A stretch of 64,000 bases of DNA from Polyangium sp. 6x1 (GCF_029946515.1 NZ_JARZHH010000021.1:62001-126000); one strand, 5' to 3'. Shown: positions 7,373-17,867, counted from the stretch's first letter. Notes: generated by a model from the letters alone, not told the origin. A program made the numbers and translations.

Positions 7373-9025
7373 GTGCGTAAAGCTCGCCTCGCGTTCTCGA
7401 AGAGCTTGTGGCTCTACCCGCTGTCGATCCTCGCGATCGTCAGCGTGACCGCGTTCGTCGCGCTCCGCCTCGTCGATCTCTCGCGCACGCAGCCCGGCGG
7501 CGTGACCGCGCTCTTCGACGCGATGTCACCCGACGACGCGAGCCGGATCATGGGCGGCGCGGGCGAGGTGATCGCGGCGATCCTCGGGATCGTCATCACG
7601 GTCGCGTCGATCATCGTGCAGCTCGCGGCGACGCGGTACACGCCGCGCATCACGGACATGTTCTTTCGGGACCGTACGAATCGCGCGGTGATCGCGTTCT
7701 TCGTGGTCTCGGCGGTCTTCTCGCTCTGGGTGAACTACGCGATCCGGCAGGCGCCCGATCCCGCGCACTCGTTCGTCCCGCGCTTCGGCGTCATGGGCTC
7801 GATCGTGCTGCTCACGCTGAGCCTGCTCGTGATGGCGCCGTACTTCAATTACGTCTTCGACTTCCTCGAGCCCGACAAGATCGTCGAGCGCATCCGCAGA
7901 GGCGGCGTGGCGCAGGCGCTGCTCCGTTCGCGCGGCGAGTCCGAGGAAGAGGTCGACGGCCGGCGCATGACCGCGCTCTCGGCGCTCGAGCACCTCGCCG
8001 ACATCGGGCTCAACGCGATCGAGCAGAAGGACAAGGGCATCGCCTCGAACACGGTCGACGCGATCTGCGATCTCGTCGTCGCGTACATGCCGCACAAGCG
8101 CGAGCTCGACGATCGCTGGTTCTCGATCCGCGGGCGGCTCCTCAAGGACGCGGACTTCGTGAGCATGAACGAGGTCGCGCTCGGCAAGCTCCAGAGCGAT
8201 CGCACCTGGCTCGAATACAAGGCGCTGCGGCAGTTCTTGATGGTCTATCGCGAGGCGCTCACGGAGATGCCCGACATCGTCAACCGCATCGCGATCGGCA
8301 CGCGGTACATCGGGCTCGCGGCGCTCGCGGCGGAGGATCGGGCCGCGCTCGCCACGGTGATCAAGTTCTTCAACACGTACATGCGCCGCGCGCTGAACGC
8401 GCGGGACGTGCCGGCGGCGTACAACTGCCTGAACCAGTACCGCTACCTCGGCGAGAAGATCCTCTCGCAAGGATGGGGCGACGAGGCGCTCCGGATCGCG
8501 GGGCACTTCAAGTACTACGCGCAGACGGCCCACGGGATGAAGCTCGCGTTCGTCACCGAGACCGTGGCCTTCGACCTCTGCGCGCTGAACGAGCTCGCCT
8601 ACGATCTCGGCGCGGACGTGCGCGACGAGCTCTTGCAGATCTTCCTCGAGGTCGACAAGGAGGCCGAGGTCGCGCAGCAGGAGCAGTCGCTCCGCGGCGT
8701 GCGCAAGGCCCAGGTCAAGCTCGCGACGTACTACCTGCAGAAGGGCGAGATCGATCTGGCGCGGCGGATCCACGCCGACATGCGCGACGAGCGGCCCGAT
8801 CGGCTGCGCTCGATCAAGAACGAGATGCTCTCCGTGACCACCAACGAGTTCTGGGAGATCAACGATCGGGGGGTGGTCTTCGAGTACATCGAGCCGGAGA
8901 GGCACGCCCATCTGCACGAGTTTTTCGAGTGGTTTCCCCATCTCGACGGGGCGCGGCGCGAGGCGGGCGGGTCGAAACCGCCCGCTCCCTTGGGCCTCAC
9001 GCCCGGCGGCGCGCACGAAGGCTGA
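7373..9025 (+). CDS. DUF2254 family membrane protein
   Basis: 550 residues. The N-terminal third holds about four transmembrane helices (LWLYPLSILAIVSVTAFVAL, VIAAILGIVITVASIIVQLA, VIAFFVVSAVFSLWVNYAI, GSIVLLTLSLLVMAPYFNYVF) with the characteristic QLAATRYTPRITDMFFRD of DUF2254. The C-terminal two thirds are a soluble helical region, longer than in short family members. DUF2254 proteins are predicted inner-membrane proteins of unknown function. Start GTG 7373 has GAGGAGG three bases upstream. It is close behind the 6502 gene, so probably co-transcribed. Confidence 0.85.
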   Translation: MRKARLAFSKSLWLYPLSILAIVSVTAFVALRLVDLSRTQPGGVTALFDAMSPDDASRIMGGAGEVIAAILGIVITVASIIVQLAATRYTPRITDMFFRDRTNRAVIAFFVVSAVFSLWVNYAIRQAPDPAHSFVPRFGVMGSIVLLTLSLLVMAPYFNYVFDFLEPDKIVERIRRGGVAQALLRSRGESEEEVDGRRMTALSALEHLADIGLNAIEQKDKGIASNTVDAICDLVVAYMPHKRELDDRWFSIRGRLLKDADFVSMNEVALGKLQSDRTWLEYKALRQFLMVYREALTEMPDIVNRIAIGTRYIGLAALAAEDRAALATVIKFFNTYMRRALNARDVPAAYNCLNQYRYLGEKILSQGWGDEALRIAGHFKYYAQTAHGMKLAFVTETVAFDLCALNELAYDLGADVRDELLQIFLEVDKEAEVAQQEQSLRGVRKAQVKLATYYLQKGEIDLARRIHADMRDERPDRLRSIKNEMLSVTTNEFWEINDRGVVFEYIEPERHAHLHEFFEWFPHLDGARREAGGSKPPAPLGLTPGGAHEG

Positions 9026-9082
9026 CCTGGGCGCCGCGTATTTCCGACGCAAAACGGCCGGGTCCGGGGGTAGACTGCTCGC

Positions 9083-10450
9083 ATGATCGGGCGGACGGCC
9101 CGCTACGTTTTGGTCCTTTCGGCGCTCCTCGGCGCGGGCTGCACGCCCGAGCTCGGCGACGTGCCGTTCGCGTGCGAAGCCGGCGGGCTCTGCCCCGAAG
9201 GGTACTCGTGCCAGGCGACGGTTTGCGTGCGTGACGGCGCCAGCCCCACGAGCCGCAGGCCGAAGCGCGTCGCCTGGATCAACCCACCCGAGATGTTCTG
9301 GCTCTCGGCCGAGGGCGAGGGCGCGACGCTGATCGTGAACGACGGCTTCACCCCGGGCGCGCGCGGGATCTACGAGATCCACGTCTCGCCCGAGGGCAAG
9401 CTGTCCGAGCCACGCGCGCTCTTCACGTACGGCGGCGCGACGATCTCCTCGGCCGTGGTGCCGCTGCCGGACGGTCGTTACGGCGTGGTGCTCGTGCGTT
9501 TCCCGAACGTCGAGTCCGACGAGACGACGCTCGAGCTGCTCGGGATCGAGCGCACGTCGGCGAGCGGCTCGACGCCCGCCGTGGAAAAACTCTTCTCGAC
9601 GACGACGCCGTTCCTCGGCGGCGTGGAGCCTCCGTACGTCGGCGCCGCGATCGACGGGACCACGCTGAACATCGCGTGGACCGTGCCGTCCGGCGGCGGG
9701 CGCGTCGAGGTCTTGCACCTCGAACGACAGGGCTCGCTCTGGAACCCCACGTGGAAGGCGTCGGCGAGCCTGCCGGCCAACGTGCCGCCGCTCTCCGGCG
9801 ACTGCCAGATCTTCCGCGACGAGGGCGGCATGCTCACGGTGCGCGTGGGCTTCGAGAGTTACGCGCTCTCGACGCTGGATCCCGCGACCGCGATGGGCGG
9901 CATGGGCTCGATGACCGACTTCGCGCCGACCACCGACGAGCCGCTCTTCGGCTGGAAAGACGGCGTCTTCGCGCTGCGGCGCGGCGACTACGATCCGGCG
10001 AAGGCGACGTACGCCGTGAGCTACGTGTTCACCTCCGCGATGGGCATGGCCACGGAGGACAAGGGCTTCACGCTGCCGGACACGACGACGCCTTTCGTGG
10101 GCAGCCCGTTCGAGGGAGGCGCGCTCGTCGCGCCGGTGTCGCGTGATCCGGCGATGCCGACGATCGACGTCGCGTGGCGCTCGCCGACGGAGCCTCTGCG
10201 GATCGTGGCGAGCGTGCCGCGAACGAGCACGGGCGGGGTCTTCACGGCGCGCGCGTTTGGCCTCGGCGACAAGGCGTACGTCGCGTGGACCGAGTTCTAC
10301 GAGTCGAACATGGACCTCTGGATCGGCGTGTCGGATCTGCGTCGCGGGGGCATGGGGACGCTCCTCGGTCGATCGGCGCGCGTGCGGGGGCTCTCGCGGC
10401 CGAGCGGAGGGACGCGGATCGAGAAGGCGGAAGGACAGGGGGCACCTTGA
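9083..10450 (+). CDS. Lipoprotein, CPEGY Cys motif (tandem member 1)
   Basis: 455-residue predicted lipoprotein with lipobox GAGC (MIGRTARYVLVLSALLGAGC). The mature N-terminus has a four-Cys motif (CEAGGLCPEGYSC..TVCV) shared almost exactly with the next gene. The body is beta-rich with repeated blade-like segments, possibly a propeller-like surface protein; no enzyme motif seen. ATG 9083 is preceded by TAGACT six bases upstream and no Shine-Dalgarno, suggesting a leaderless message. The stop overlaps the next start in TTGA. First gene of a likely four-gene unit ending with the 13672 gene. Confidence 0.72.
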   Translation: MIGRTARYVLVLSALLGAGCTPELGDVPFACEAGGLCPEGYSCQATVCVRDGASPTSRRPKRVAWINPPEMFWLSAEGEGATLIVNDGFTPGARGIYEIHVSPEGKLSEPRALFTYGGATISSAVVPLPDGRYGVVLVRFPNVESDETTLELLGIERTSASGSTPAVEKLFSTTTPFLGGVEPPYVGAAIDGTTLNIAWTVPSGGGRVEVLHLERQGSLWNPTWKASASLPANVPPLSGDCQIFRDEGGMLTVRVGFESYALSTLDPATAMGGMGSMTDFAPTTDEPLFGWKDGVFALRRGDYDPAKATYAVSYVFTSAMGMATEDKGFTLPDTTTPFVGSPFEGGALVAPVSRDPAMPTIDVAWRSPTEPLRIVASVPRTSTGGVFTARAFGLGDKAYVAWTEFYESNMDLWIGVSDLRRGGMGTLLGRSARVRGLSRPSGGTRIEKAEGQGAP

Positions 10451-11820
10451 GGGGATCGAGGGGACGGGTTCTTTCGGGCGCCATGGTGGCTGCGCTCGGG
10501 ATGTTCGGGGCGGGCTGCGGGGAACTTTCGTACGGGGAGATGCCGGCGCTCTGCGCGGAGGGCGGCGCTTGCCCCGAGGGATACGACTGCATCCACGGCG
10601 TCTGCGCGCTGCCGGGCACGCCCGTTCCGATCACCGTCGGCGCCGTCCCGTACCTGCGTGGATCGGACGTGCGCATCGTGCCGCAAGCCTCGGGCGTGCT
10701 CGTCGTGTGGGAGACGTATGCGTACTCCGACGAAGGGCAGCGCTTCGTGGGCGCGCGCGTGGCGCCCGACGGCGCCGTGAGCCCGCGCATGGACATCGTG
10801 GGTCGCTTCGTCGCCGACGCCGAGTCGCTCGAGCCTTACTTCGACGTCCTGCCCGTGAGCGGTGATCGCGTGCTCGTGGCGATCAGCGCGCCTTCGCTCC
10901 CCGACGATCCCATTCTCGAGCCGCGCCTCGTCACGTACCGCGTCGATCTGCCGCCGGAGGGCCGCGAGGATCAGCCGGCGTCGTTCGAGTCCGCGTGGGC
11001 TGCGGAGGAGCGCCTCGCGACCGTGGGGTATGGCGCGGTGAGCTTTCCGAAGCTCCTTCACCGCGGCGATCGTGTCGAGCTCGGCTACGTGCGATCGCGG
11101 ACGACGATCCTCGACAACAACCTCGAGACGATCGCGGAGCTCGCGGTCTTCTCGATGCAGGAGGACGGGACGCTCTTCGCGCCCGATCCCACGTATCACC
11201 CAGCCCGCGCGCAGCTGCCCGTCGCCGTCGGCGTCCTCGGCGCGTTCGCCGTGAACACGGGCGCGTGGTGGATCCTCGACAACGAGCGGCCGAGCGCGGT
11301 GCTCTTGCCCGACGACGGCGGCGAAGCCGAGGTGAAGCTCGGTCGCCTCGCGGTCCCCGTCGCCGCCGATGCCGCGTCGCTCACGTACGTCGAGCCCTCG
11401 TCGCGCACGGGGGACAAACAGCCGACGGATCCCGTGTCGGGACCGGCCGAGCTGCGCACGGTCGCGGCGCCCGTGATCGGAGATCCCATGCCGCCGAGCG
11501 AGGCCTCGATCGGCGCGCTCCCCGGCCTGCGCGACACGCCGCGCCCTGCGTGGATCGGCCGCGAAGGCGCAAAGCCCATCCTCGTGACGCCCGGCGAGGC
11601 CGTCGATGCGCCCGAGCTCGCGGTTTACCTCGTCGATCCGGCGACCGCCGCGACGACGCGCGTGGCTTCGATTCCGCGGCTCTCGACGCGCAGCATCGGC
11701 GCGCTCCATGCGGTCCTCACCTCGGGCAAGCTCTTCGTCGGCTGGCTCGAGACGGACGAAACATCGGCCACGATCCGCATGGCCATCCTACCCGAGCCCG
11801 AGCCCCCGGCGGCACCTTGA
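10447..11820 (+). CDS. Lipoprotein, CPEGY Cys motif (tandem member 2)
   Basis: 457 residues from TTG 10447. This start overlaps the previous stop (TTGA) and gives a complete signal sequence RGSRGRVLSGAMVAALGMFGAGC; ATG 10483 is an alternative leaving a shorter signal. The mature N-terminus repeats the motif CAEGGACPEGYDC..GVCA. The rest is beta-rich, with the same general layout as the preceding lipoprotein, so they are probably paralogues. Function unknown; context beside a membrane kinase suggests an envelope role. Its stop is seven bases before the kinase start. Confidence 0.72.
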   Translation: MRGSRGRVLSGAMVAALGMFGAGCGELSYGEMPALCAEGGACPEGYDCIHGVCALPGTPVPITVGAVPYLRGSDVRIVPQASGVLVVWETYAYSDEGQRFVGARVAPDGAVSPRMDIVGRFVADAESLEPYFDVLPVSGDRVLVAISAPSLPDDPILEPRLVTYRVDLPPEGREDQPASFESAWAAEERLATVGYGAVSFPKLLHRGDRVELGYVRSRTTILDNNLETIAELAVFSMQEDGTLFAPDPTYHPARAQLPVAVGVLGAFAVNTGAWWILDNERPSAVLLPDDGGEAEVKLGRLAVPVAADAASLTYVEPSSRTGDKQPTDPVSGPAELRTVAAPVIGDPMPPSEASIGALPGLRDTPRPAWIGREGAKPILVTPGEAVDAPELAVYLVDPATAATTRVASIPRLSTRSIGALHAVLTSGKLFVGWLETDETSATIRMAILPEPEPPAAP

Positions 11821-11827
11821 GGCGCGT

Positions 11828-13663
11828 ATGAGCATCGGCTCCATTGGCTCCCAGCCTCTGTTCGCAGGCAAGTACCGCCTCATCCGCATGCTCGGCAAGG
11901 GCGCGATGGGCGAGGTCTGGCTCGCCGAGGAGGAAGGGCCGCGCAACTTCCGCCGCCGCGTCGCGGTGAAGCGCTTGCTCACCGCGGGCGACCTCGGCGA
12001 CATCGCGACCGACTCGTTCGTGGCCGAGGCCCAGGTGATCGCGCGCCTCGATCATCCGAACGTCGTGCGTCTGATCGAGCTCGGCAACGCCGAGGGCGGG
12101 CTCTACCTCGTGCTCGAGTTCGTCGACGGCGCCGCGCTCGATCGCATCTTCAAGCGCACAGGCACGCTCGCGCCCGCGACGGTCGCGTACATCGGCCGCG
12201 AGGTCGCGCGGGCGCTCGAGGCCGTGCACGGCATGTGCGACGAGAACGGCAACAACGTCGGCGTCGTGCACCGCGACGTCACGCCGTCGAACATCCTCGT
12301 CGCGCGTGACGGCCGCGTGCGCCTCTCGGACTTCGGCGTGGCGCGCATCTCGGGCCTCGGCGGTGAAAAGACCGAGACCGGCGTGTTCAAGGGCAAACTC
12401 CCGTACATGCCGCCCGAGCAGGCGCGCGGCGAGCCTTTCGATGGCCGCGCCGACGTCTTCGCGCTCGGCATCACGCTCTTCGAGGGGCTCCTCGGGCGCA
12501 GGTTGCGCAAAGCGGAGACGCAGACGCAGCTCCTCATGATGATCGCGAGCGAGCCGGTCGCGCGCGTGCACGAGGTCATGCCGGGCGTCCCCGACGCGCT
12601 CGCGCACGCGATCGATCGCGCGACGGAGATCGATCCGCGGCGGCGCATCGCGGACGGCGGCGAGCTCGCGTATCTCATGGACGAGGCGTTGCGCGCGCTC
12701 GGGCCGATGGCCGTGAAGGAAGCGCAAGCCGAGCTTCGCGCGCGCGTCGAGCAGGTGGCGGGCGCGCCTGCCGCTGGATCGAGCGCGCCGGGCACGGGGC
12801 AAACGAAGCGGCCGCAGGAGTGGAGCATGCAGCTCGGCACGGGCGCGCAGCGGCCGAGCGGATTTCCCGCGGAGACCACGCGCTCGTCGGACGCGCCGGG
12901 GCAAGCCTCGTACAGCACGTACGCGGGCACGGGACAGCCCGGCACCGGCGCGGGTCGTATCTCGACGCCCTCGATGATGGGCGCGACGGCATCGGGGCCT
13001 GGATCGAACCCGACGAGCGGCGGCCTCGGCGTGACGAACGTCTCGACCTTCGCGGAGGCGGGCGCGCCGTCGAGCTTGCAGGCGCGCGGGCGCCGCTCGA
13101 TGGTCCTGCCGGTGATGGCGCTCGCGGGCTTCACGATCCTCGGCGGCGTGACGGCCTTTTTCGTCCTCTCGCGGAGCGCGTCGGGGCCGCGCACGGATCA
13201 AGCCGTCGCGTCGGCGTCGCCGTCGGTGGCCGCGCCTCTGCCGACGGAAACGGTCGCGGCCGCGCCGAGCACGACGGGCCCCGAGGCGCTGGCTGCGCCC
13301 TCCTCGACGGGCGCGACCTCGGCCACGCCGACGGCGACGGTCGCGCAGGGGACGGGCGCGCGGAACGTGGATCCGAAGCGACAGGGGCAAGGCTCGTCGA
13401 CTGCGCCGAGCGCGTCTGCGGCCCCCGAGGAAGCGAGCTCGAACGAGCCGGGCACGCTCGTCGTGTCCGTCTCGCCTTGGGCCGACGTGAGCGTGGATGG
13501 TCGTTCGGTCGGGACCACGCCGCTCGCGCCGATCTCGCTCGCGCCGGGCCCGCACTCGGTGGTCTTGCGCAACAGCGAGCTCGGCGCGTCGCGCAGCCTG
13601 TCGGTCACGATCAAGCCGGGCAAACCGTCGTCGGTCCGGGTGGATTTGCGCAGGGCGGAGTAG
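11828..13663 (+). CDS. Membrane Ser/Thr protein kinase with C-terminal PEGA domain
   Basis: 611 residues. Hanks-type kinase domain (about 15-280): glycine loop GKGAMGEVW, lysine in VAVKRL, catalytic loop HRDVTPSN (about 148) and DFG (about 168). The usual K after HRD-x is replaced (HRDVTP rather than HRDLKP), a variant I know from other myxobacterial kinases and not proof of inactivity. A Ser/Gly/Pro-rich juxtamembrane region leads to one transmembrane helix (about 425-447), then a Ser/Thr/Ala linker and a PEGA domain (about 541-611) outside the membrane. The PEGA end likely senses or binds envelope material. Eight bases separate its stop from the next gene, another PEGA protein, so a kinase/partner pair is inferred. 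Confidence 0.9.
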   Translation: MSIGSIGSQPLFAGKYRLIRMLGKGAMGEVWLAEEEGPRNFRRRVAVKRLLTAGDLGDIATDSFVAEAQVIARLDHPNVVRLIELGNAEGGLYLVLEFVDGAALDRIFKRTGTLAPATVAYIGREVARALEAVHGMCDENGNNVGVVHRDVTPSNILVARDGRVRLSDFGVARISGLGGEKTETGVFKGKLPYMPPEQARGEPFDGRADVFALGITLFEGLLGRRLRKAETQTQLLMMIASEPVARVHEVMPGVPDALAHAIDRATEIDPRRRIADGGELAYLMDEALRALGPMAVKEAQAELRARVEQVAGAPAAGSSAPGTGQTKRPQEWSMQLGTGAQRPSGFPAETTRSSDAPGQASYSTYAGTGQPGTGAGRISTPSMMGATASGPGSNPTSGGLGVTNVSTFAEAGAPSSLQARGRRSMVLPVMALAGFTILGGVTAFFVLSRSASGPRTDQAVASASPSVAAPLPTETVAAAPSTTGPEALAAPSSTGATSATPTATVAQGTGARNVDPKRQGQGSSTAPSASAAPEEASSNEPGTLVVSVSPWADVSVDGRSVGTTPLAPISLAPGPHSVVLRNSELGASRSLSVTIKPGKPSSVRVDLRRAE

Positions 13664-13671
13664 GGTTTGCC

Positions 13672-14964
13672 ATGAAGAACGGGAGGCGGAGCATGGGCGC
13701 TCGGCTCGGGCGAGTCGCGGTGGCTCTCACGGTGTGTGCGGCGCTCGGCGCGGTCGGGACGGAGGCGCGGGGCCAGGATCTCGCGAGCGTCGTGGCGAGG
13801 GCGCGCGAGCAGGTCGAGAACGGCGCGTTCGCGGATGCGCTGCGCACGCTGAGCACGCTGCCCAAGTCGGACATCCCGCCGACGCTCGCGGTGGAAGCGG
13901 GCTTGCTCGAGACGCAGGCCGCGCTGGTCACGAAAGGCGAGGGCGCGGGCGCGCAGGCGTGCGCGAAGGCGGTCGTCGCGGCGGGCTACGATCCCGAGGT
14001 CGCGCGGGATCAGTCGCCGAAGGTGCGCACGGCTTGCCGCGCGGCCGCGGAGACCGCGCGCAAAGAGCGGATCGAGCGTGCGGGCGTGAAGCTCTCGGAC
14101 CTCGAGATCGAGGCGCCTCAGGTGGCGTGGGCGCCAGTGCGGATCTCGGCGACGGCGAGCGCCGCGCCTTCGTGGTTGCGGGTGATCGCGCGGGTTCGAT
14201 CGAGCGCGATCGAAGGCTCGTTCGATCTGCCGCTCGCGCCTTCGCCCGATGGGCCGCTGCGCGGCACGCTCGATCCTTCGTTCATCCGGCCGAAGGCCAA
14301 GCTCGACATCACGATCGTCGCGCAGGACAAGTTCGGCGATCTCGCGACGACCGCGCTCACGAAGACGCTCACCGTTCCTGCCGAGGAGGCGATCGTCGCG
14401 CTCGGGGACGTGCCGGGCTCGGCCGTGGTGCTCGTCGACGACAAGCCTGTCGATCCCGACGATGACGGGCGCGTCGCGGTCGAGCCGGGCAAGCACGAGG
14501 TCGAGATGCAGGTGGACGGCGCGATGTCGAGCACGACCGTCACGGTGCAACGTGGGAGCGTGGCGCGCGTGGCGCTCTCGCCGACGAAGGGCGGCGGCCG
14601 GACGTTCGCGTGGATCGCGACCGGCTTGACCGTCGGGCTCGGCGCCGCCTCGGGCGTGCTTCTCTACACGGCGGCGTCACGCACGAGCGAGATCGAGGAC
14701 CTCGCGGCGCTACGTGAGCCGGGCACGAGCTTGCCTGCGACGGACTACGGCGAGATCAAGGCGCGCGACGACGAGCGACGCACGTTCCAGACGGCGGGCC
14801 TCGGCCTCGCGATCGGCGGCGGCGTGATGGGCGCGCTCGCGCTCACGTTCTGGCTCTTGCCCTCGGGCGGTGGGAAGAAAGCGCCGAAGAAGGATGCGCA
14901 CCTCGCGCCCGTGATCGTGCCGTACATCGGGCCGGGGAGCGTGGGTTTGTCGGGTACGTTCTAG
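13672..14964 (+). CDS. Envelope protein with TPR-like, PEGA and transmembrane segments
   Basis: 430 residues from ATG 13672, chosen because a signal peptide starts there (VAVALTVCAALGAVGTEARGQ). The N-terminal part is helical and TPR-like (ASVVARAREQVENGAFADALRTL). A PEGA domain lies at about 238-303 (VALGDVPGSAVVLVDDKPVD). Two hydrophobic segments follow (about 310-330 and 373-398). The C-terminus ends VGLSGTF. The gene at 34302 has the same order of parts and ends LLLGGTF, and it too follows a Ser/Thr kinase. Probably a periplasmic scaffold working with the kinase; the substrate is unknown. Confidence 0.72.
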   Translation: MKNGRRSMGARLGRVAVALTVCAALGAVGTEARGQDLASVVARAREQVENGAFADALRTLSTLPKSDIPPTLAVEAGLLETQAALVTKGEGAGAQACAKAVVAAGYDPEVARDQSPKVRTACRAAAETARKERIERAGVKLSDLEIEAPQVAWAPVRISATASAAPSWLRVIARVRSSAIEGSFDLPLAPSPDGPLRGTLDPSFIRPKAKLDITIVAQDKFGDLATTALTKTLTVPAEEAIVALGDVPGSAVVLVDDKPVDPDDDGRVAVEPGKHEVEMQVDGAMSSTTVTVQRGSVARVALSPTKGGGRTFAWIATGLTVGLGAASGVLLYTAASRTSEIEDLAALREPGTSLPATDYGEIKARDDERRTFQTAGLGLAIGGGVMGALALTFWLLPSGGGKKAPKKDAHLAPVIVPYIGPGSVGLSGTF

Positions 14965-14986
14965 CCGCACGTCGAAGGAGGCGTCG

Positions 14987-15838
14987 ATGTCCGAAGGTCC
15001 GCTCGTCACGGTGGATTGGCTCGCGGCGCATGCGTCCGATCCGCGCGTCCGCGTCGTCGACGTGCGCTGGTATCTCTCGGGCAAGCGCGGCGTCGACGCG
15101 TACGACGCAGGCCACATCCCCGGCGCTTCGTTCGTCGATCTCGGCGCCGAGCTCGCGGGGGATCCGGCGCGCGGCCCCGGCCGTCATCCGCTGCCCGCGC
15201 CGGAGAAATTTGCAGCGCTGCTCTCGCGGCTCGGCGTCACCGAAGATTCGATCGTCGTGGCGTACGACGACGCCGGCGGCTCGATCGCCGCGCGCGTGTG
15301 GTGGCTGCTCCGCTACTTCGGGCATCCTGGCGGTCGTGTCCTCGATGGCGGCATCGGCGCGTGGATCGCGGCTGGCCACGCGCTCACGACCGACGCTCCT
15401 CGCATCACGCCCACGCCGCTCCTCGCGCTTCGGCCTGGCGGCGCACCCGTCGTGGACAAAGCCGACGTCGCTCGCCTCGCCGCGCTTGGTCTACCTGCTG
15501 CCGTCGTCCTCGATGCGCGGGCTCGCGAGCGGTACGAGGGCCGATCGGAGCCTGTCGACGCGCGCGCCGGGCATGTCCCCGGGGCGCGGAATGCGCCTTT
15601 CGTGGAGAACCTCGTGGCGCCCGGCGGGGCCTTCCTGCCGCGCGAGGCGCTCGCCGCGCGGTACCGGGCGCTCGGCGCGCTCGATGCGAAGAACGTCGCT
15701 TGTTATTGCGGCTCCGGCGTCACCGCTTGCCACGATCTCCTCGCCCTCGCGATCCTCGGCCGCGAAGACGTCGCTCTGTACGAGGGATCCTGGAGCGACT
15801 GGTCGCGGGACGCGGCCCTCCCGATCGAGACTGGCTGA
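14987..15838 (+). CDS. sseA: 3-mercaptopyruvate-type sulfurtransferase (two rhodanese domains)
   Basis: 283 residues, the normal size for the family. Two rhodanese modules: an inactive N-terminal one (about 8-135, VRVVDVRW, AGHIPGASFVD, VVAYDD, RVWWLLRYFGH, VLDGGIGAW) and a catalytic one (about 165-280) with persulfide Cys-241 in CGSGVTAC. The CGSG(V/T)TA loop is that of mercaptopyruvate sulfurtransferases, whereas thiosulfate enzymes carry basic residues (CRKGVTA). The enzyme transfers sulfur from mercaptopyruvate to thiols or cyanide. A strong ribosome site AAGGAGG is five bases upstream of ATG 14987. Cytoplasmic. Confidence 0.9.
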   Translation: MSEGPLVTVDWLAAHASDPRVRVVDVRWYLSGKRGVDAYDAGHIPGASFVDLGAELAGDPARGPGRHPLPAPEKFAALLSRLGVTEDSIVVAYDDAGGSIAARVWWLLRYFGHPGGRVLDGGIGAWIAAGHALTTDAPRITPTPLLALRPGGAPVVDKADVARLAALGLPAAVVLDARARERYEGRSEPVDARAGHVPGARNAPFVENLVAPGGAFLPREALAARYRALGALDAKNVACYCGSGVTACHDLLALAILGREDVALYEGSWSDWSRDAALPIETG

Positions 15839-15925
15839 GCCTCGATCCGGCAAGCCCCTTGCGCCGCGCGAGGTCTGGTGCTTTGGGGTTTGGGGACGCC
15901 GAAGGCGTCGAATCGAGGAAAGGCC

Positions 15926-17317
<1,392 letters not shown>

Positions 17318-17327
17318 ACCCCGACGA

Positions 17328-17359
17328 AGGAGCCCGGCGCACGCACGGGCTCCTTTTTT
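17328..17359 (+). terminator. Intrinsic terminator of asnS
   Basis: Perfect 9-bp stem AGGAGCCCG (17328-17336) / CGGGCTCCT (17346-17354), nine-base loop, run of T to 17359. Starts 10 bases after the asnS stop. Confidence 0.92.
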
Positions 17360-17369
17360 CTGGTCAATT

Positions 17370-17404
17370 ATGTGCATGGATGCAACGATTCCAATCGTGC
17401 ACAT
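17370..17404. promoter_or_regulatory. Nested palindrome at the MarR start, candidate operator
   Basis: Core palindrome ACGATT CC AATCGT (17385-17398) nested inside an outer inverted repeat ATGTGCA (17370-17376) / TGCACAT (17398-17404). It sits just upstream of, and touches, the chosen MarR start codon, the position expected for autorepression. Binding by this MarR is inference. Confidence 0.55.
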
Positions 17405-17867
17405 GAAGGCCGATGACCGCCGAGCGCTGCGAGAGAGCATCCGCGTCACGCGGATGGCGACGGCGCGCGACTTCCTGATCGGGGCGCTCGCCTCGCTCGA
17501 CGAGGTCGATCTGACGCTCGTTCAGCTCGGCGTGCTCCTCCTGCTCGACGACGGCGTGCCCCGCACGTTGAAGGAGCTCGCGGAGCTCATTGGCCGTTCG
17601 CCCTCGGCGACGAGCCGCCTCGTCGATCAGCTCGTGCGGCGCAAGCTGCTCACGCGCGAGGAGGATCCCGAGGATCGGCGCGCGCGGCGCGTCACGCGGA
17701 GCCCGCGCGCGGCCCGCCTCGTGGCGGAGCTGCTCGATCGCCGCACGGACGCGCAAATCCGCGTGATGGCCGCGCTCTCGGAGGACGAGCACGCGCTCGT
17801 CCTGCGGGCCTTCGCCGTCCTCGGCGAGGCCGCGCAAAGGATGACGAAAAAGGAGGTCCGACGATGA
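17403..17867 (+). CDS. MarR-family transcriptional regulator
   Basis: 154 residues from ATG 17403. Winged-helix core: TLKELAELIGRSPSATSRLVDQLVRRKLLTREEDPEDRRARRVTRSPRA, with the typical recognition helix SPSATSRLVDQL and the DRRxRRV wing. MarR proteins are usually ligand-released repressors of a neighbouring resistance or catabolic gene. Its stop overlaps the next start (ATGA, 17864-17867), so the next gene is the obvious target. ATG 17370 and 17376 are alternative in-frame starts; I prefer 17403 because the palindrome covers the upstream ones. No good ribosome site precedes any of them. Confidence 0.85.
   Translation: MKADDRRALRESIRVTRMATARDFLIGALASLDEVDLTLVQLGVLLLLDDGVPRTLKELAELIGRSPSATSRLVDQLVRRKLLTREEDPEDRRARRVTRSPRAARLVAELLDRRTDAQIRVMAALSEDEHALVLRAFAVLGEAAQRMTKKEVRR

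Noticed and set aside
7526-9718. Long minus-strand open frame opposite the DUF2254 and lipoprotein genes
   Set aside because: Arg/Glu/Asp-rich composition without domain order; the plus-strand genes have clear helices and lipobox.
15839-15925. T-box or other leader before asnS
   Set aside because: Only 87 bases with no specifier-like or antiterminator stem.
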